From: Trichaptum fuscoviolaceum
Taxonomy: Eukaryota > Basidiomycota > Agaricomycetes > Hymenochaetales > Trichaptaceae
Reading direction: 5' to 3'
Assembly (NCBI GenBank): GCA_910574455.1
Contig: CAJSYZ010000005.1
Location: 1,302,001 to 1,366,000 of the forward strand
Length of the DNA stretch: 64,000 bases
Shown: positions 47,991-59,694 of the stretch, piece after piece
How positions within the stretch are numbered: position 1 is the first letter of the stretch
Layout of the letters: each line of letters begins with the position of its first letter
The notes under the pieces: generated by a model
What the model was told of the DNA's origin: nothing
Databases searched by the model: none
What the model saw: only the letters and a program-made list of their open reading frames with translations
Translations under genes and position numbers: made by a program

Positions 47991-50958
47991 ATGTCTGCGG
48001 CACCTAGCTTGAAGGTCCCTGTAAAACGAGCAGGTTTACCACTCTCGCCGTCACCTCAGCTGAAGCCCGTAGTCATTTCGCTCGAGGAATGGGAAGCAAA
48101 TGCTCCTTTATCCGAAGCTGAAGTTCGAAGTATTTCTGTCATACAAAGAGCCTGCGAAGATAAACCTCTTCCCTCAAAGGTTTGAATGTGCTTGTGATAG
48201 ATGACTTCAATTTAACGGGTTTATACAAGTCAGGCTTTAGACGAACCTACACAATCTCGTCCTTCAACGCCAGTTGTGAAGCAAAAAACGGATGCTCAGA
48301 GCTCGTCACGACCTGGAACTCCAGCCTTGGGTTCTGGTAAACCAGTATCACAAGCCCTCCGCATGCACCCTAAACATCCTGTCCAGACCGCTCAGCAATT
48401 CTACGACTGGTTCTCGGCTATAGAGCGCTCCGTTGCTCTTAGCCAAGAGTCGCATTTTCGAGATCACCTGACGGAGGTGGAAAAGTACCTTCATACCTGC
48501 GACGGTCTAGCTCAAGATATTGACGATGTAGAACGAGAAGTGGAAGGTATGCTGGAAGGTTGGCAAAGTATAGAGGTTGGCGGAAGGAAGCTACAGGATG
48601 ACTGCGAGGAGTTGCTGAACGAACGGGTATGTGTCGTATGTTTTTCTTCTCTTTCTGATAATATTCTAAGATGCGTGTTTAGGATAGGCTAATCAGTCTA
48701 GCAGACGAAATCAGCGCCCGCTTAGAATATTTTCAAGAGCTAGAGCATGCTACGCGCATGCTCAATCATCCCGGAGAATCTCTCGTACTTCAAGCAGACT
48801 TCTTGGATGTGGTTGAGCGAGTCGACATTTGTATCGAGTTTCTACAACACCATGTGAGTCGCTCGAGAAGGCTGTCCATAGCTAATTGATTGATGGTTAT
48901 TCAAAGCGTCAATATCGTGAATCGGACATCTATCTTCTCCGTTTTCAGCAATGTCTTACAAGAGCCATGACCTTGATAAAGATGTATTTCATTGCATCCC
49001 TAAAAGCTCTTTCGACTGACATTTCGAGGAGAATGGCTGACAAGGAAGTTTCGCAGACCGCCCAAATGCATCTATTATATACTCGCTTCCAGTCCGTAGC
49101 CACACAAATCACTCCACTCATCAGTGAACTGGAAAGGAGAACATTGGTGCATCCGGACGAACTTTCTTCCTTATTGGCCGAGTGCCATGCAGCGTATTTT
49201 ACTGCACGCAAGTCCCTTGTTGTGGGAAGAGTAATGGTGGAAATAAAGGGCCTTGATCCTGGTGGTGCTGATCTCGTCGAACTGGTAAGGCTTCTTCTAG
49301 CATACTCAAACTTGCGATTTCTCATAAAACGTAGACTAGATCAGGCTGCAGCTATTTGAAACAGCTATGCATCGATGAGTTTGCCATATACCGATGTTTC
49401 TTCAATTCAGGGAAGGATCAACTTTAGTATGTAATGGAAAACTGATTTAATAACAGATACTTACTGTACTCTCCTAGCCAGTACTTGGAAAGTCTATGCG
49501 ACTACCTATACGATGATCTCAGGCCTCGAATTCTGCATGAACCTCGTCTTTCTGTTCTATGTGGTGTCTGTCGCGTGTTACAAGCCTTGATGGTCCTCGA
49601 TGTACCTGAAGCAGAAGCCTCGTCAGACGATGAGGAGTTACTTGACGGTCCAGGCGCCATTGGTTCCAGCCTTTCAAATGGGCAAGGACTTGGTCGACTA
49701 CACATCAGCCATATGCTTCAGAGTGTACTACAGGATGCACAGACGCGCCTATTTTTCAAAGCGCAAGCGGTGGTACAGTCAGATATTCGATACTATGTAC
49801 CGAAGCCTGAAGATCTTGATTACCCAAACAAACTGTCCGGCTCTGGTTAGTCGTTTACCTTGATTTCGTAGATTCAGTGAGTATTAACAGATGATTTTTG
49901 AAGCCGGACCGAGCTCGATTGTACAGGATTATGAAGAGGAGAACTCATTCTTCCGGTTATCCTCTTATACGAAGCGGGATACGTGGTATCCAACGTTGAG
50001 GTCCACATTTTCTGTCTTAACGCAGCTTCACGACTTCGTACAAGTGAGTATTTTTCCTTGATCGGTACTCATCCATCGTCACTGAATTCCTTGCAGCCGT
50101 CTATCTTCGAGGATATAGCACAAGAGGCCGTAGATCTCTGCAGGACAAGCTTATCATCTGCTGCAAATTTGATCGCTACAAAGGATTCTTCAATGAGACT
50201 AGACAGCCAACTCTTCCTTATTCGACATTTGCTCGTACTGAAGGAACTCGCAAATAACCTTAATCTGGGCTTGAAAAGCAACGATGGTCCACTCGAGCTC
50301 CGGCACGTTGCAGGTTCGCTCATGAGCTTATTTTATTGTTTTGGCTATCATTGCTTACCTTGGTATATCAGAGACACTTACTGACATATTGCGAACATCG
50401 AGGTTCATGCCATCTGCACTCGCCAGTTCTTATGCACCTATCCGTGATGAGACTGGGACCAAGGAGGTTGGTTTTGTGTTTGCCTCAATCAGGTCGTCAC
50501 TTCACACCTAATACGGCTTTCATTTCACCTAGAATATTGACGATGACCTCAAACGAGCATGCGAAACCGTGATAGAGCTCTGTTCTTTGACCGTGGCCCA
50601 TCCCCTTCATGCATTCATGGAAACTCTTGCTGCTTCCCAAGGCATCATATCCTCCAAGGCGAAGGCACCAAGTCAAGATACGTTATCGGCTGAGGGAGCT
50701 TTCATCACTGAAGACGAGTTTTATCGGTCGTTGGAAAGAGAAATTCCAGTGCTTGCTTCCCGCCTCAGACTGTACCTTGACGATAGCGGGACGGTTTCTG
50801 TATTACTTTCTCATATTCAGGATAAGGTTATAAGCGAGTACATGACGTTCCGGAAGACGGCCGAACGTTTACCTGTACCAGAAGGTCGATCGTTTGCATC
50901 GTCTCCGGAAGGTGTCCGGACTACTTTCAATACATTGACATCACAAAACCTTAGTTAG
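47991..50958 (+). CDS. COG3: Conserved oligomeric Golgi complex subunit 3 (Sec34)
   Basis: Lobe A subunit of the COG tethering complex, which captures retrograde vesicles at the Golgi. It starts at 47991 (MSAAPSLKVPVKRAGLPLSP). The Sec34 core is recognisable as AQQFYDWFSAIERSVALSQE, HFRDHLTEVEKYLHTCDGLA, LEYFQELEHATRMLNHPGES and FLDVVERVDICIEFLQHH, followed by YRESDIYLLRFQQCLTRAMT. Later come the helical rods LYQYLESLCDYLYDDLRPRI, DYEEENSFFRLSSYTKRDTW and the C-terminal ITEDEFYRSLEREIPVLASR. It ends at 50958 after about eight short introns. All major blocks are present in order. The partner lobe A subunit COG2 lies 5.3 kb downstream on the same strand. Confidence 0.93.
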
Positions 50959-51246
50959 CATTCTCATTATTATTATTATGTGACATTTGTCATCATGTTT
51001 GATTTCTTGACTTTAGAATTGACTGCTAATACACGCAGGTGAGTATATGCATAATGTAAAATTGCTGGACAGAGGTAACTACGTAAGCTACTGGTGTTAA
51101 CACAGGAAGGGACACGTCAAAGCATAAACTTATAATACAAAAAGAACTCAAGACATATAAGTGACTTGAAAAGAGGGATAGTGAAGAAGACATGGATCAC
51201 GCGAGGAGAATGGGGTAGGTTATGGGCCCATCATGTAGAACGCAGC

Positions 51247-51984
51247 TTAAACCCATTGAGCTTTTTCCCAAGCAGGATCTTGCAAAAATGCACAAAGAAC
51301 TTTGCTTCCAGTCTATAGAATGCAGACCGATGAGTCAGAATTAACTATGCGAACAGCCACACAACACTCACCTGAAGAAGTGGGTGGCCAGCAACGATAG
51401 TCAGGAAACGTTCAAGCCCCTCACGCCTAGCTTCAATAACTTCATCTGAGAAACGATTCGTGAAGACCTTTCCTGGCAATGGCGGAATATTGACACGGGT
51501 GGACTCCCGTTCAAGGATGTCCCTAAATGCTTCGAAGTCCGAGTAACGACGACGAACTACGGAGTGACGGAGTTTGAAGGCGGGAATGTTTGTCTTAACA
51601 AGGTCACAAGTATTCAGTCACCATGAGCAGTATAGACAAGAAATAAGGTACCTTGCAAACAATCTCGTAGTCTGTGAACATCTTGCGTCCGAAGCCTGAA
51701 AGGGGTCAGCTACTTTATCAGAGATATAAAGCGCCACCTGAATGACTTACCATGCGTCTGTGGATTCCTAACTTCAATCTCAAGAAAGCTCTCTGGCACC
51801 GAGTACATTTCTTCAATCTGAAAGAGCCACCATATTACCGCAATGTCGGAAGAGTCATTAATAGCTTGGAAAACATAGATTACGAAGATTTACTGACTGT
51901 CTGGTCCCTATAGGCAAGACGACCGCTATCGAACGCCCCGCCTTCAAGGCTGGGACTGCGCGCAAACGGCGAAGCGGTAGTCAT
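51247..51984 (-). CDS. SNX3: Sorting nexin 3 (PX domain)
   Basis: Small PX-only sorting nexin that binds PI3P on early endosomes and works with retromer in recycling cargo to the Golgi. It starts at 51984 ([20 protein letters not shown]). After an intron the PX domain follows: [18 protein letters not shown], the intermediate strand [18 protein letters not shown], and the phosphoinositide-binding [20 protein letters not shown]. The polyproline loop [14 protein letters not shown] (here [18 protein letters not shown]) precedes [20 protein letters not shown]. The chain ends KAQWV at 51247, so there is no BAR domain, as expected for Snx3/Grd19. Three or four short introns. CTTCAAGTTG (52083-52092) and CGAACACTGGCAT (52149-52161) lie in its promoter. 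Confidence 0.92.
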
Positions 51985-52291
51985 CGCAGACGGTGAAGAG
52001 TGAATGACAAGCCCAATGGAATGATGTGGTAGAAGGTAAGCTCGAGCAGAGTGACGGCCTGTGACGATTGCGACTTGACTGCCTTCAAGTTGGGCGCTTC
52101 CTTGGAAGACACTGGCTTAGTCATCATTTAGACTTAAGTAAACCCGTGCGAACACTGGCATATGGGCACTTCTTATATCAAGCTCTCCAAAGTTCACGCA
52201 TCAATCGTAATGTCATGTTTAATTTGTAAGTATACAATTATCAGTGCGATGGCACAATATAGTTGAAGTGCATAGACTTCTTCATTGCGAT

Positions 52292-52675
52292 TCATTGGTG
52301 ATTGTCGCCGAAGCCTAATGCATTCTTAGCCTTGTCCGTGAACGATTGCTATCGAACCATGGATTAGTATCCGTACATCTTATTTCCAATTGTGCTACTC
52401 ACATTGTTGTTATTCGAGTTCGACGAGAACTTGTCACCCATTTTCTGGGTGTACGATTTCTCACTCTGGGGCTGGGCTGAAGATGCTACGGAGTCCGCGT
52501 TGCCCTTAAGTTTATCCTGGAAGTGCTGGGTGTTCGACTTCTCGGAGTCAGGCTGATGAAAGGGAACAATGGGTGTTAGTGAGTTATCCGAGAGAAAGGG
52601 CATTGAGGCAAGAGCACGAACCTTCATCGCAGCCCTCGTCTTGTCAGTGAAAGTCTCGCGGCCGGTGTCGGACAT
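52292..52675 (-). CDS. Hsp12/Hsp9-family small stress protein
   Basis: Small hydrophilic protein of 86 residues from three exons, starting at 52675 (MSDTGRETFTDKTRAAMK). It has two repeat-like amphipathic blocks (EKSNTQHFQDKLKGNADS, EKSYTQKMGDKFSSNS) and a C-terminal QSFTDKAKNALGFGDNHQ. This is the pattern of the Hsp12/Hsp9/WH11 family (glucose- and lipid-regulated stress proteins), which are disordered in solution and fold on membranes to stabilise them. A poly-Asn stretch lies just before the last intron. The promoter has a good TATA box at 52783-52790. High, stress-inducible expression would be expected, but that is an inference. Confidence 0.88.
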
Positions 52676-53731
52676 GATGAATAGTGACTATAAAGGTGAA
52701 TGTAGAATATATGGCTAGATGAGAGTTTGTTGATTGAGACTAATGGTTGAGTTGATGTCGAGACTCTCCCAACTCACCCTCATATTTATACGTCTCGGTC
52801 GAAAGGCTCTCCAAGGATTTGCAGTACGATAGAGTATCCTAATCATATGCGATTACTGCAATGACGCCAGTCTAGGCGTCATAGGCTCCAGGATGTATGA
52901 ATTGGCAGATATGCTCGGCGGATACAAATTTGATAGCCTGATTTGAATTGTTATATAAGAAGGTTGGAGCTGATTATTCGCATGGTCGATGTATGTACCA
53001 CACAGCACTGTGAGGCTAGCATAGATTGACGTTTAGGTGTTGCGATGATGTTGGCATACCATTTTTGCAGGAGAACGCAAAAACTTCAGGTTGAGTGACT
53101 TGTTCGAAATCGTAGAGTTGTCGAAGCATTTACGCATATAAGAGATGAATCCAGTGAAGAAATGATCAATCGCACTCTGAAGATCAACAGCTAGGTGGAG
53201 TCATCATTCCGTACTATCAGGGCTAGCATGGGAGCGCGAAGTGAGCTTTTGCGCTAGGGGATGGAGACGAGGAGTTTGCGTAAATTCCTGTTTCGGTTCA
53301 GAGAGCACCACGGGAGTTTTCACTGTTTCGTGCAGTCAAGATAGTAGTAGTAGCCCCGTGACCAATGGCAGCCAGAGTACTATATCAAGCTTAGTTTTGC
53401 CTTGCCTGTAAGGAAAGTAGCTAACTGCGAGAATACGATCAAGTTATACAGAGAGTCAATTGTGTAGTTTTCATACCATTTTGGCTTCTAGATAAGGGTT
53501 GGCCCCTTTACGTAGGCCTGACTATTCGTCTTTCTTTCGCACATAGGACTAAGTCAGATAATATCACTTCAGCAAAGCAAAAAGAATGAATGCATTACAT
53601 GAAACGGCTAAGAAACACAGCGCTCACAAAGACGAACAAGATCGACGATATACGACAGCAGCCAAACCAACCATCGCACGCCTTAATTTTACAACGAGAA
53701 CATGTGTATGACACTCTTCCTTACATCGGTC
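52676..53731. other. Intergenic, about 1 kb upstream of the Hsp12-family gene
   Basis: Contains the TATA box above and one AGGGG (53256-53260), a stress-response-element-like core of unknown relevance. The right end is the 3' flank of SMD3. No gene was seen. Confidence 0.45.
52783..52790 (-). promoter_or_regulatory. TATA box of the Hsp12-family gene
   Basis: TATAAATA on the minus strand, about 110 bp upstream of the start codon. Strong TATA boxes are typical of inducible stress genes in fungi. Confidence 0.6.
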
Positions 53732-54303
53732 TTACCGCCGGATGCCACGCGCAGCTGGCTGTCCACGACCACGACGTGCTGAACAGAAAGTTAGACCGAG
53801 ACTAAAGGCTGCTGAAAATCATCGACATACCATTTGCCCGCATAATTGTTGCACGTCCACGTGCTGTACCAATACCTCTACCCTTCATGGCGTTGGGTCC
53901 TACCCGCTTAAACCTGAGAGGAAAAACGAGGCAAGGCGTTGTAAGTTAAGGAGAAATAGATGTAAGTTGGCTTAAAAGACCTACATGGGAGCGTTCTGCA
54001 ACATATCCGGGACGATGAAAAAGCGAATCATACTTCCCCGAATGTACACTTGATCTAACTGCGACACACGTCCATCACGGCCGGTGACTGTGATATCTCT
54101 CAACGAGATATTTAGCGAATCTTCCGCTGTTCATACCGAAATAAGATCGCTCGTCAGGTCATGATCATAGGACTGATTATTGTAGTTAACATACCCTCGG
54201 CAAGTTTTCCGCGGTATAATTGACCAGTCTTCAATTCAACAGTGATGATGTGCCCTAAAGATTCGTGCAGGAGCTTGACGGGGACACCGAGACTGCTCGC
54301 CAT
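53732..54303 (-). CDS. SMD3: Small nuclear ribonucleoprotein Sm D3
   Basis: Core Sm-ring protein of the U1, U2, U4 and U5 spliceosomal snRNPs. Exon 1 starts at 54303 ([20 protein letters not shown]) and carries Sm motif 1 ([16 protein letters not shown]). Exon 2 has [20 protein letters not shown] and [20 protein letters not shown] (Sm motif 2), then MLQNAPM. Small 3' exons add [20 protein letters not shown] and an Arg-Gly tail ([15 protein letters not shown]), the usual site of arginine methylation. About 130 residues, the normal length. It is divergent from IES2 with 307 bp between starts. Confidence 0.95.
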
Positions 54304-54610
54304 ATCTTGATTTTAATTGTGTACGAGTACCGAGTCGATGATGGAGGTGAAGTTGTGAACCTTCAAGGCTCAAGGCCTCAAGAGTCAAGGAAGCTGCTGC
54401 CTGAGATCGTTCAAGCGTGTGAATTACGGGCACCTAGCTTCAACTTGAAGTCTAAGTTACATACATGTAATTGGTTGGGCCACTCTTCAAGTTGTACTCA
54501 GGCGGGTAGTAGTACATAAACTTCAATGCAGAACCTTTCTCAGTAACCTTGCTGCGTCACAACAATACCTTCAAACTAAGAACTAGTATTGAAACAACTT
54601 CTTCCTCGCA
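54304..54610. promoter_or_regulatory. Divergent promoter SMD3 / IES2
   Basis: Contains GCTTCAACTTGAAGTC at 54437-54452 (identical to 26567-26582) and CTTCAAGTTG at 54485-54494. A short direct near-repeat CAAGGCTCAAGGCCTCAAG is seen at about 54363-54381. Confidence 0.5.
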
Positions 54611-55961
54611 ATGCCTCCACGAGCAAGAGCCCCGTCGACACGCCGGAGTAAATTCGTTGCAGAGCCTGTAGTGGAAGTACTAGAAGAAGAAGAGAGTGGC
54701 GAAGGTGATTGACTTGCGGCTACTTCGCGTTTTTCCACTAACATAGAGTTGTCCTAAAGATATGGAGGTCTCCGAAGATGATATACCAATAGGCGGGGCC
54801 TCGTCCGATCAGGAGGAAGAGGAGGAGGATCAGGTAGACGAGGTTGAGGATGAGGAGGAGGAGGTGGAAGTCGATGACGCCGAGGAAGAAGGGGAGGAGG
54901 AGAAAGAGGAGGAAGAAGAGCAGGAGGACGAGGTACGTGCTTCACTGATTTGATCAGTCTCTCCCTTTTAATGTTTGCCGTCTGGCATGATAGCTTTCAT
55001 CTTCGAGCCCTTCTCCTGGTCCCAACAAACCAAAGTCTAAGACAACCCCAACAAAACCCAGGCTGAAAATCAAACTCAAGTTCACGGGTGTATCCAACAC
55101 AAATGCAACCCCGACCCCAAGCGATGAGATGCCTCATCGTCCAGCGCGGAGAGGACCAGCGAAACGTATGTTCCGCCTACCTTGTACTTTCAGTGACCTA
55201 ATTACAGTCTCCTGACAGACATTGAGTCGTCCTCTGAATCAGAAGAGTCCTCGCGCTCTGCATCTTACGCAGGTCCGGCAAGGATGACTCATCGACAAGC
55301 AGCCTTGGCCGGAATGGTGGAAGCTACCGAGCTAGTTTCTTTAGGTTTGTATTGGATTACGCGTTTGGCATTAGATATCTAACATCCGTGGTTCTTCAAG
55401 AGGAGACGGCTTCCAAGAAGAAGAAATATTTAAATGAGGCTGAGCTTGCGTTGAAACGAGAGGAGACTGCAAGAAAGCGCAAAAACCTCTCCGTGAAGAA
55501 GTTGGAAGACGAGAAAGTAGATATGGTAATTTGATATTCTGGGTTAAAGCTAACAATCTTCTTGTGGCCAGGCCGAAACGATCAACCGACTACTAAAGAA
55601 GCAATCTCGGCCCAGGGGCAAGAAGTCTGCACTTGCGGCTGTCGAAGACGAGGAAGCTGACCCAGAGGCGGAGGACAGTTCAGTACCAGCCCCCGTTTCC
55701 ATTGTTCCTACGATGTTCCGTTGGATCTCCTCAAGTAAGCCGGATACGCCAGCCTTCACCTTCTCGGTCCCAGTAGGCCTGCTTCCTGAAAGACCAAGTG
55801 GAGGAGCATCATGGATACCGTCGCCTACGCAGCCAACTCCTAAAGCACCAGCTGCTTGTGATGTGTCAGGGTGTACCCGCCCAAGGAAGTACAAATTGGT
55901 GAAGGACCCGACAAGAGGTGGTTGTGGTATGGAACACTTGAAAGTTTTGCAAGTACTGTAA
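54611..55961 (+). CDS. IES2: INO80 chromatin-remodelling complex subunit Ies2
   Basis: Subunit of the INO80 remodeller that stimulates its ATPase. It starts at 54611 (MPPRARAPSTRRSKFVAEPV). A very acidic Glu/Asp tract (54770-54940, nearly pure GAG/GAA/GAT codons) is followed by basic KPRLKIKLKF, then MTHRQAALAGMVEATELVSL. The conserved PAPA-1-like region follows: KKYLNEAELALKREETARKR, KNLSVKKLEDEKAETINRLL, KKQSR. The C-terminus has the shortened HIT-type zinc element CDVSGCTRPRKYKLVKDPTR and GCGMEHLK. It ends at 55961. The order of acidic tract, PAPA-1 region and HIT-like end matches Ies2/INO80B. Four or five short introns. Confidence 0.9.
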
Positions 55962-56208
55962 TCTATAGGATCTGTTGTATTCTTATGTACTATTATCTTT
56001 GTACAACTCTTGTTTCTCTTTACTATAAGCTCTTCGAAGTTTTGTCGATTCGGCATTTATTTGCCGAATACATAACACTGCCAGTGGCACGTCGATCTTA
56101 CTGTAATTACCGAATCTGGTACCAACTGTTTGTATGTACGGTGGTGTCACGGTAGACTGTTTTCTCCGGTCTACTTCGCGCTCTTCTGAACTTCATATCA
56201 AATAATCT

Positions 56209-56220
56209 ATGCCTTTATGA
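56209..56220 (+). promoter_or_regulatory. Minimal uORF overlapping the COG2 start codon
   Basis: ATG CCT TTA TGA at 56209-56220. Its stop (56218-56220) overlaps the COG2 ATG (56217-56219) in an ATGA arrangement. If it lies in the mature leader, it could lower or regulate COG2 translation through termination-reinitiation. Confidence 0.4.
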
Positions 56221-59200
56221 GTTCAAGGAGAAAGTCATCTGTCGGCGGCCCTGGGCATGATCCATTCGAATTAGACAGGCTCGCAGAAGAGCTTGCATCA
56301 CGCGAAGGACAGCATACCACACCTCGCAAACCCGCGACCAAGGACAACGGCGACTCATCTTCTATTGACCTCTCGCAACTTCAGTTACAACCGCTCTCAC
56401 ACAACAATGCCTACCTCACTGCACCAGAATGGAGTGTCGAGGAGTTCTTGCTTTCGCGCGCGTACACGTCTCTACCCGATTTGCGCACGGAGCTGCGCGA
56501 GTACCTCGCTACGCTGAAGGAGGAGCTCGTCAGGCTCATCAACGATGACTATGAAGCTTTCATAAGTCTGAGCACGGACCTGAGGGGAGAAGGGGCCCGC
56601 TTAGAACGTATGAAGTGGCCACTGGATGCAGTGCGCTCAAATATTAATGTAAGTTCATGCACTTATAAGATGCAGGAGGAAGTTATTCACATGACGCTAA
56701 CTGTTAGTCATACAATGGGTAGCATTCAAGAGGTCAACTTCAAGAGATACAATTGTCCGTGAAGGAGAAGCTGGAGAGGCGAGCAGCCCTGCGAGATGAA
56801 AAGGTGCGTCAAGTGAGATCAACAGACTTCGCGCTATTCAATATTCTCTGGCTTGTAGGCTCTTCTGCAGTTGCTTCTGAAAATATCAGACTCTATAACT
56901 CGTCTTGAATCTTTCCTTCTCATATCTGAACCCTCAGATACCAGTTCGTCTTCGTTGACTATTAAAAGTAAGGAAGTTTATGGGGAACCGATCGATGAAC
57001 GGTAAGTCGTTCTGTTGAATTGCGCTCTCCTAAGCATTGAGCTCATCTCCCTTTGCTTAGAACGAAAGGAAATCGGGCAAAACACCTTCTACGTACAGCA
57101 ACTGAATATGTGCAGCTTCTGTATCATTCGAGTAAGGCTCTCGCAGAACACTGTACGTTTGTCACTGAGATGCAATGGGTGTGTGATCTTGCATTTTGGA
57201 ATGTGCAGGAATATGCTCATACTTTTGGTCCAGAGAATCAATCGAATAAAGTCCTCCCTAACATCCGATCTTGAATCGCATTTTGCGACTACTCTCAGTT
57301 CACTAGCATCAAATGACAAGACGAAAATGGAAAAAGCGAAGCAGCCGGAAGCTGAGCGTGCCAAATTAATGTCTGACTTGACTGATTGCTTGCGAGCCTA
57401 TGATATGCTTGGTCTTTGGCGGGATGCTGAGGACGTCATACGACGAGAGCTTGTCCGAGAATTTGCGAAAAAGGTGAGGATTCACTATAGTGTTCTTTAC
57501 TTGTAACTTAATAATAGATGCTTCCGACAGACAATTTATCCAGGTTGTCTTTCTGGCCCTCAGTCTCCATTAATGCCGCATACGCCATTCCCTCAATCCT
57601 CCTTTAAAGGCGCCCCTCAGACTGCTTCCCTCCATCCGCGAACCCCTTACACCCCATTCACTGCCTTTCCCTCCAAACAAGGTTCTTTCTTCACATTAGC
57701 GACTGATGTGGATGCAGGTATCTATTTGCTCGACGATTCCGACAGTACGCTCGCGAGCTTGTATAACGTGATCCTGCGCTTCGTCGCCAGGGATATAAGA
57801 CCCATCATGGAAACTGCGGACCGAGTAGGCGTGAAACGAACGCATGCCGAACCGTCAACGAACTCCGTAGCCAAGGTCGTGGAGGCAAGCACTGACGAGG
57901 CTTCTGGAGAGCATGGCTTCGATATTCTTGCGAACGTGGTTTGGGCAGAGGTGTCGCGCGCGATCACGGACGATCTTGGATCAATCGTATTTGCGGTGGG
58001 GAAGCCTGAGGACTTCCGAAAGGTCTGTAGACGTACTATCTCTCCTTCCTCATATTCATCTAAATAATCGCCCAGAACTTTGAAACCACCCAAGCATTCG
58101 TCCGATCGCTGGAGTATTTGGCTCCATCATTACAATCAGTTAGCAAAATGCGAGCGCATCCAAGCTTCGGAGCCTTTGAGAGAAGATGGCAGCTTCCTGT
58201 ATATTTCCAACTAAGATGGAAAGAGATAGTCAGCAAGGTGGAAGAAGGCTTGCAGTCAACATCCTTAACACCATCGCCAATCGTGAAACCTGTTCGGAAA
58301 GCTGACTTTGTGCTCGGACAATCAGTGACTATTTGGAACGCTATCTGCGAATGTTGGAACGCAGACATATATTTACGCGATTTGGGGCATAGGTTTTGGA
58401 GACTCATGCTTCAGGTGACTCACTTGCCTAGTGATCTACCTACATGACTAATGTGCATCGTCTGGCTAGCTGATCAAACGGTACCGCACTTGGCTTGATA
58501 AGAACCTCCCTGCGCTAGAGCAGAGCGAGAAGCTGATGGGATCGGTCACAGATAAGGTTAAATCCTGTGCCACGTCGTGTGCTGTGAAACTTATACGCGA
58601 AAATAAATCCATTAGGTCAACGGAACACCTTCGGGTACACCGCGAGCTGCCACCCCCTCAGCCGGTCAGGGAGGTCAAAACACAGAAAACTCAGTAGACG
58701 AAGAAAATATTCTCTATCAAGACTCAAATTTAATTCGAGACATTCGAGAAATGAATAATAGGGTAATGGTCCTTTGGAAAGAGGAAATAAGCTCCATGCT
58801 TCCCTTTGAAGCTTCCGAAGGGGAGGAATTAGAACGACCCGAAAGTTTGTCGATAATTTTGTTCCAGAGCACTATCTTTTGCTTACAAGTTGTTAGATGT
58901 CTTGACGGAGTCTTTATCGTCTTTGACCGCCTTTGTGCCGAGATTGATATCTCAGACAGAGTCCATACTCATCCGACGGTGTTGCGATACCCTTACGCCT
59001 GTCAAAACCATTGCAGGCCAATTTCGGGCCACATCTCAAAAGAACCTGCCTACCAAACCAAGCTCATTCGTTCATCTAATCTTACGACCTGTCAAATTGT
59101 TCTTTGGTACAGATAGCGGTGAAGGGCCGGCCAAAGCTTTGAGAGAAGAGTACTGTGTGCAGATAAGCACCAACGTCGTGGATGCGGTGTCAAATAGGTT

Positions 59201-59520
59201 AGTATCCTTCTCCCTTCTGTTTTTAGAGGCAAAGCTCAAGTCTGCGAAGATATATGATGCACGTAACAGCTCTTCGCAAGAACGAGGAGTCCTTGCGTCG
59301 CTTACGCATGGGAAAGAGGTCAGGTTTCTCTTTCTTCGGGAACTCTAGCTCCAACACCGACGAAGATAGCCGAGACGAGGAGAGAATCCGCACACAGCTT
59401 ATTCTAGACGTCGAAGCATTTGGCAAGGACGCTGAGTCCCTTGGGGTTGACACAAGCCAGAGCGTCGCTTTCAAATCCCTAAATTACATGGTTCATACAT
59501 CTGATGTACCAAACCCCTAA
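56217..59520 (+). CDS. COG2: Conserved oligomeric Golgi complex subunit 2 (Sec35)
   Basis: Lobe A subunit of the COG complex. It starts at 56217 (MSSRRKSSVGGPGHDPFELD). The N-terminal COG2 block is very clear: VEEFLLSRAYTSLPDLRTEL, REYLATLKEELVRLINDDYE and AFISLSTDLRGEGARLERMK. A helical region follows (RAALRDEKALLQLLLKISDS). The C-terminal DUF3510-type region includes DIRPIMETADRV, FDILANVVWAEVSRAITDDL, AFVRSLEYLAPSL, PVYFQLRWKEIVSKVEEGLQ and FWRLMLQLIKRYRTWLDKNL. It ends at 59520 after about eleven short introns. An upstream four-codon frame ATGCCTTTATGA ends on the start codon. It lies on the same strand as COG3. Confidence 0.93.
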
Positions 59521-59694
59521 ATGTAGTTGAGGTGTTTTCTCCCTGGTTTTCACGGCGTATGAAATGCATTGTTACCCGAGAGAAGAAATTTGCTCCTGTC
59601 TCGAAAAGGAGGAAATCGACATTAGATCTATGCTAGCGAATGAGTATGATTAATATGTAGCGATAACTAAACAAAACAGGGATGGTGTTATACA

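Noticed and set aside
54770..54940. GAG/GAA-rich tract resembling a microsatellite
   Set aside because: It is in frame within IES2 and codes the acidic tract expected for that protein, so it is annotated as coding.
56048..56069. Hairpin ATTCGGCA..TGCCGAAT between IES2 and COG2
   Set aside because: It is a plausible stem but isolated. Fungal polymerase II genes do not use such hairpins as terminators.
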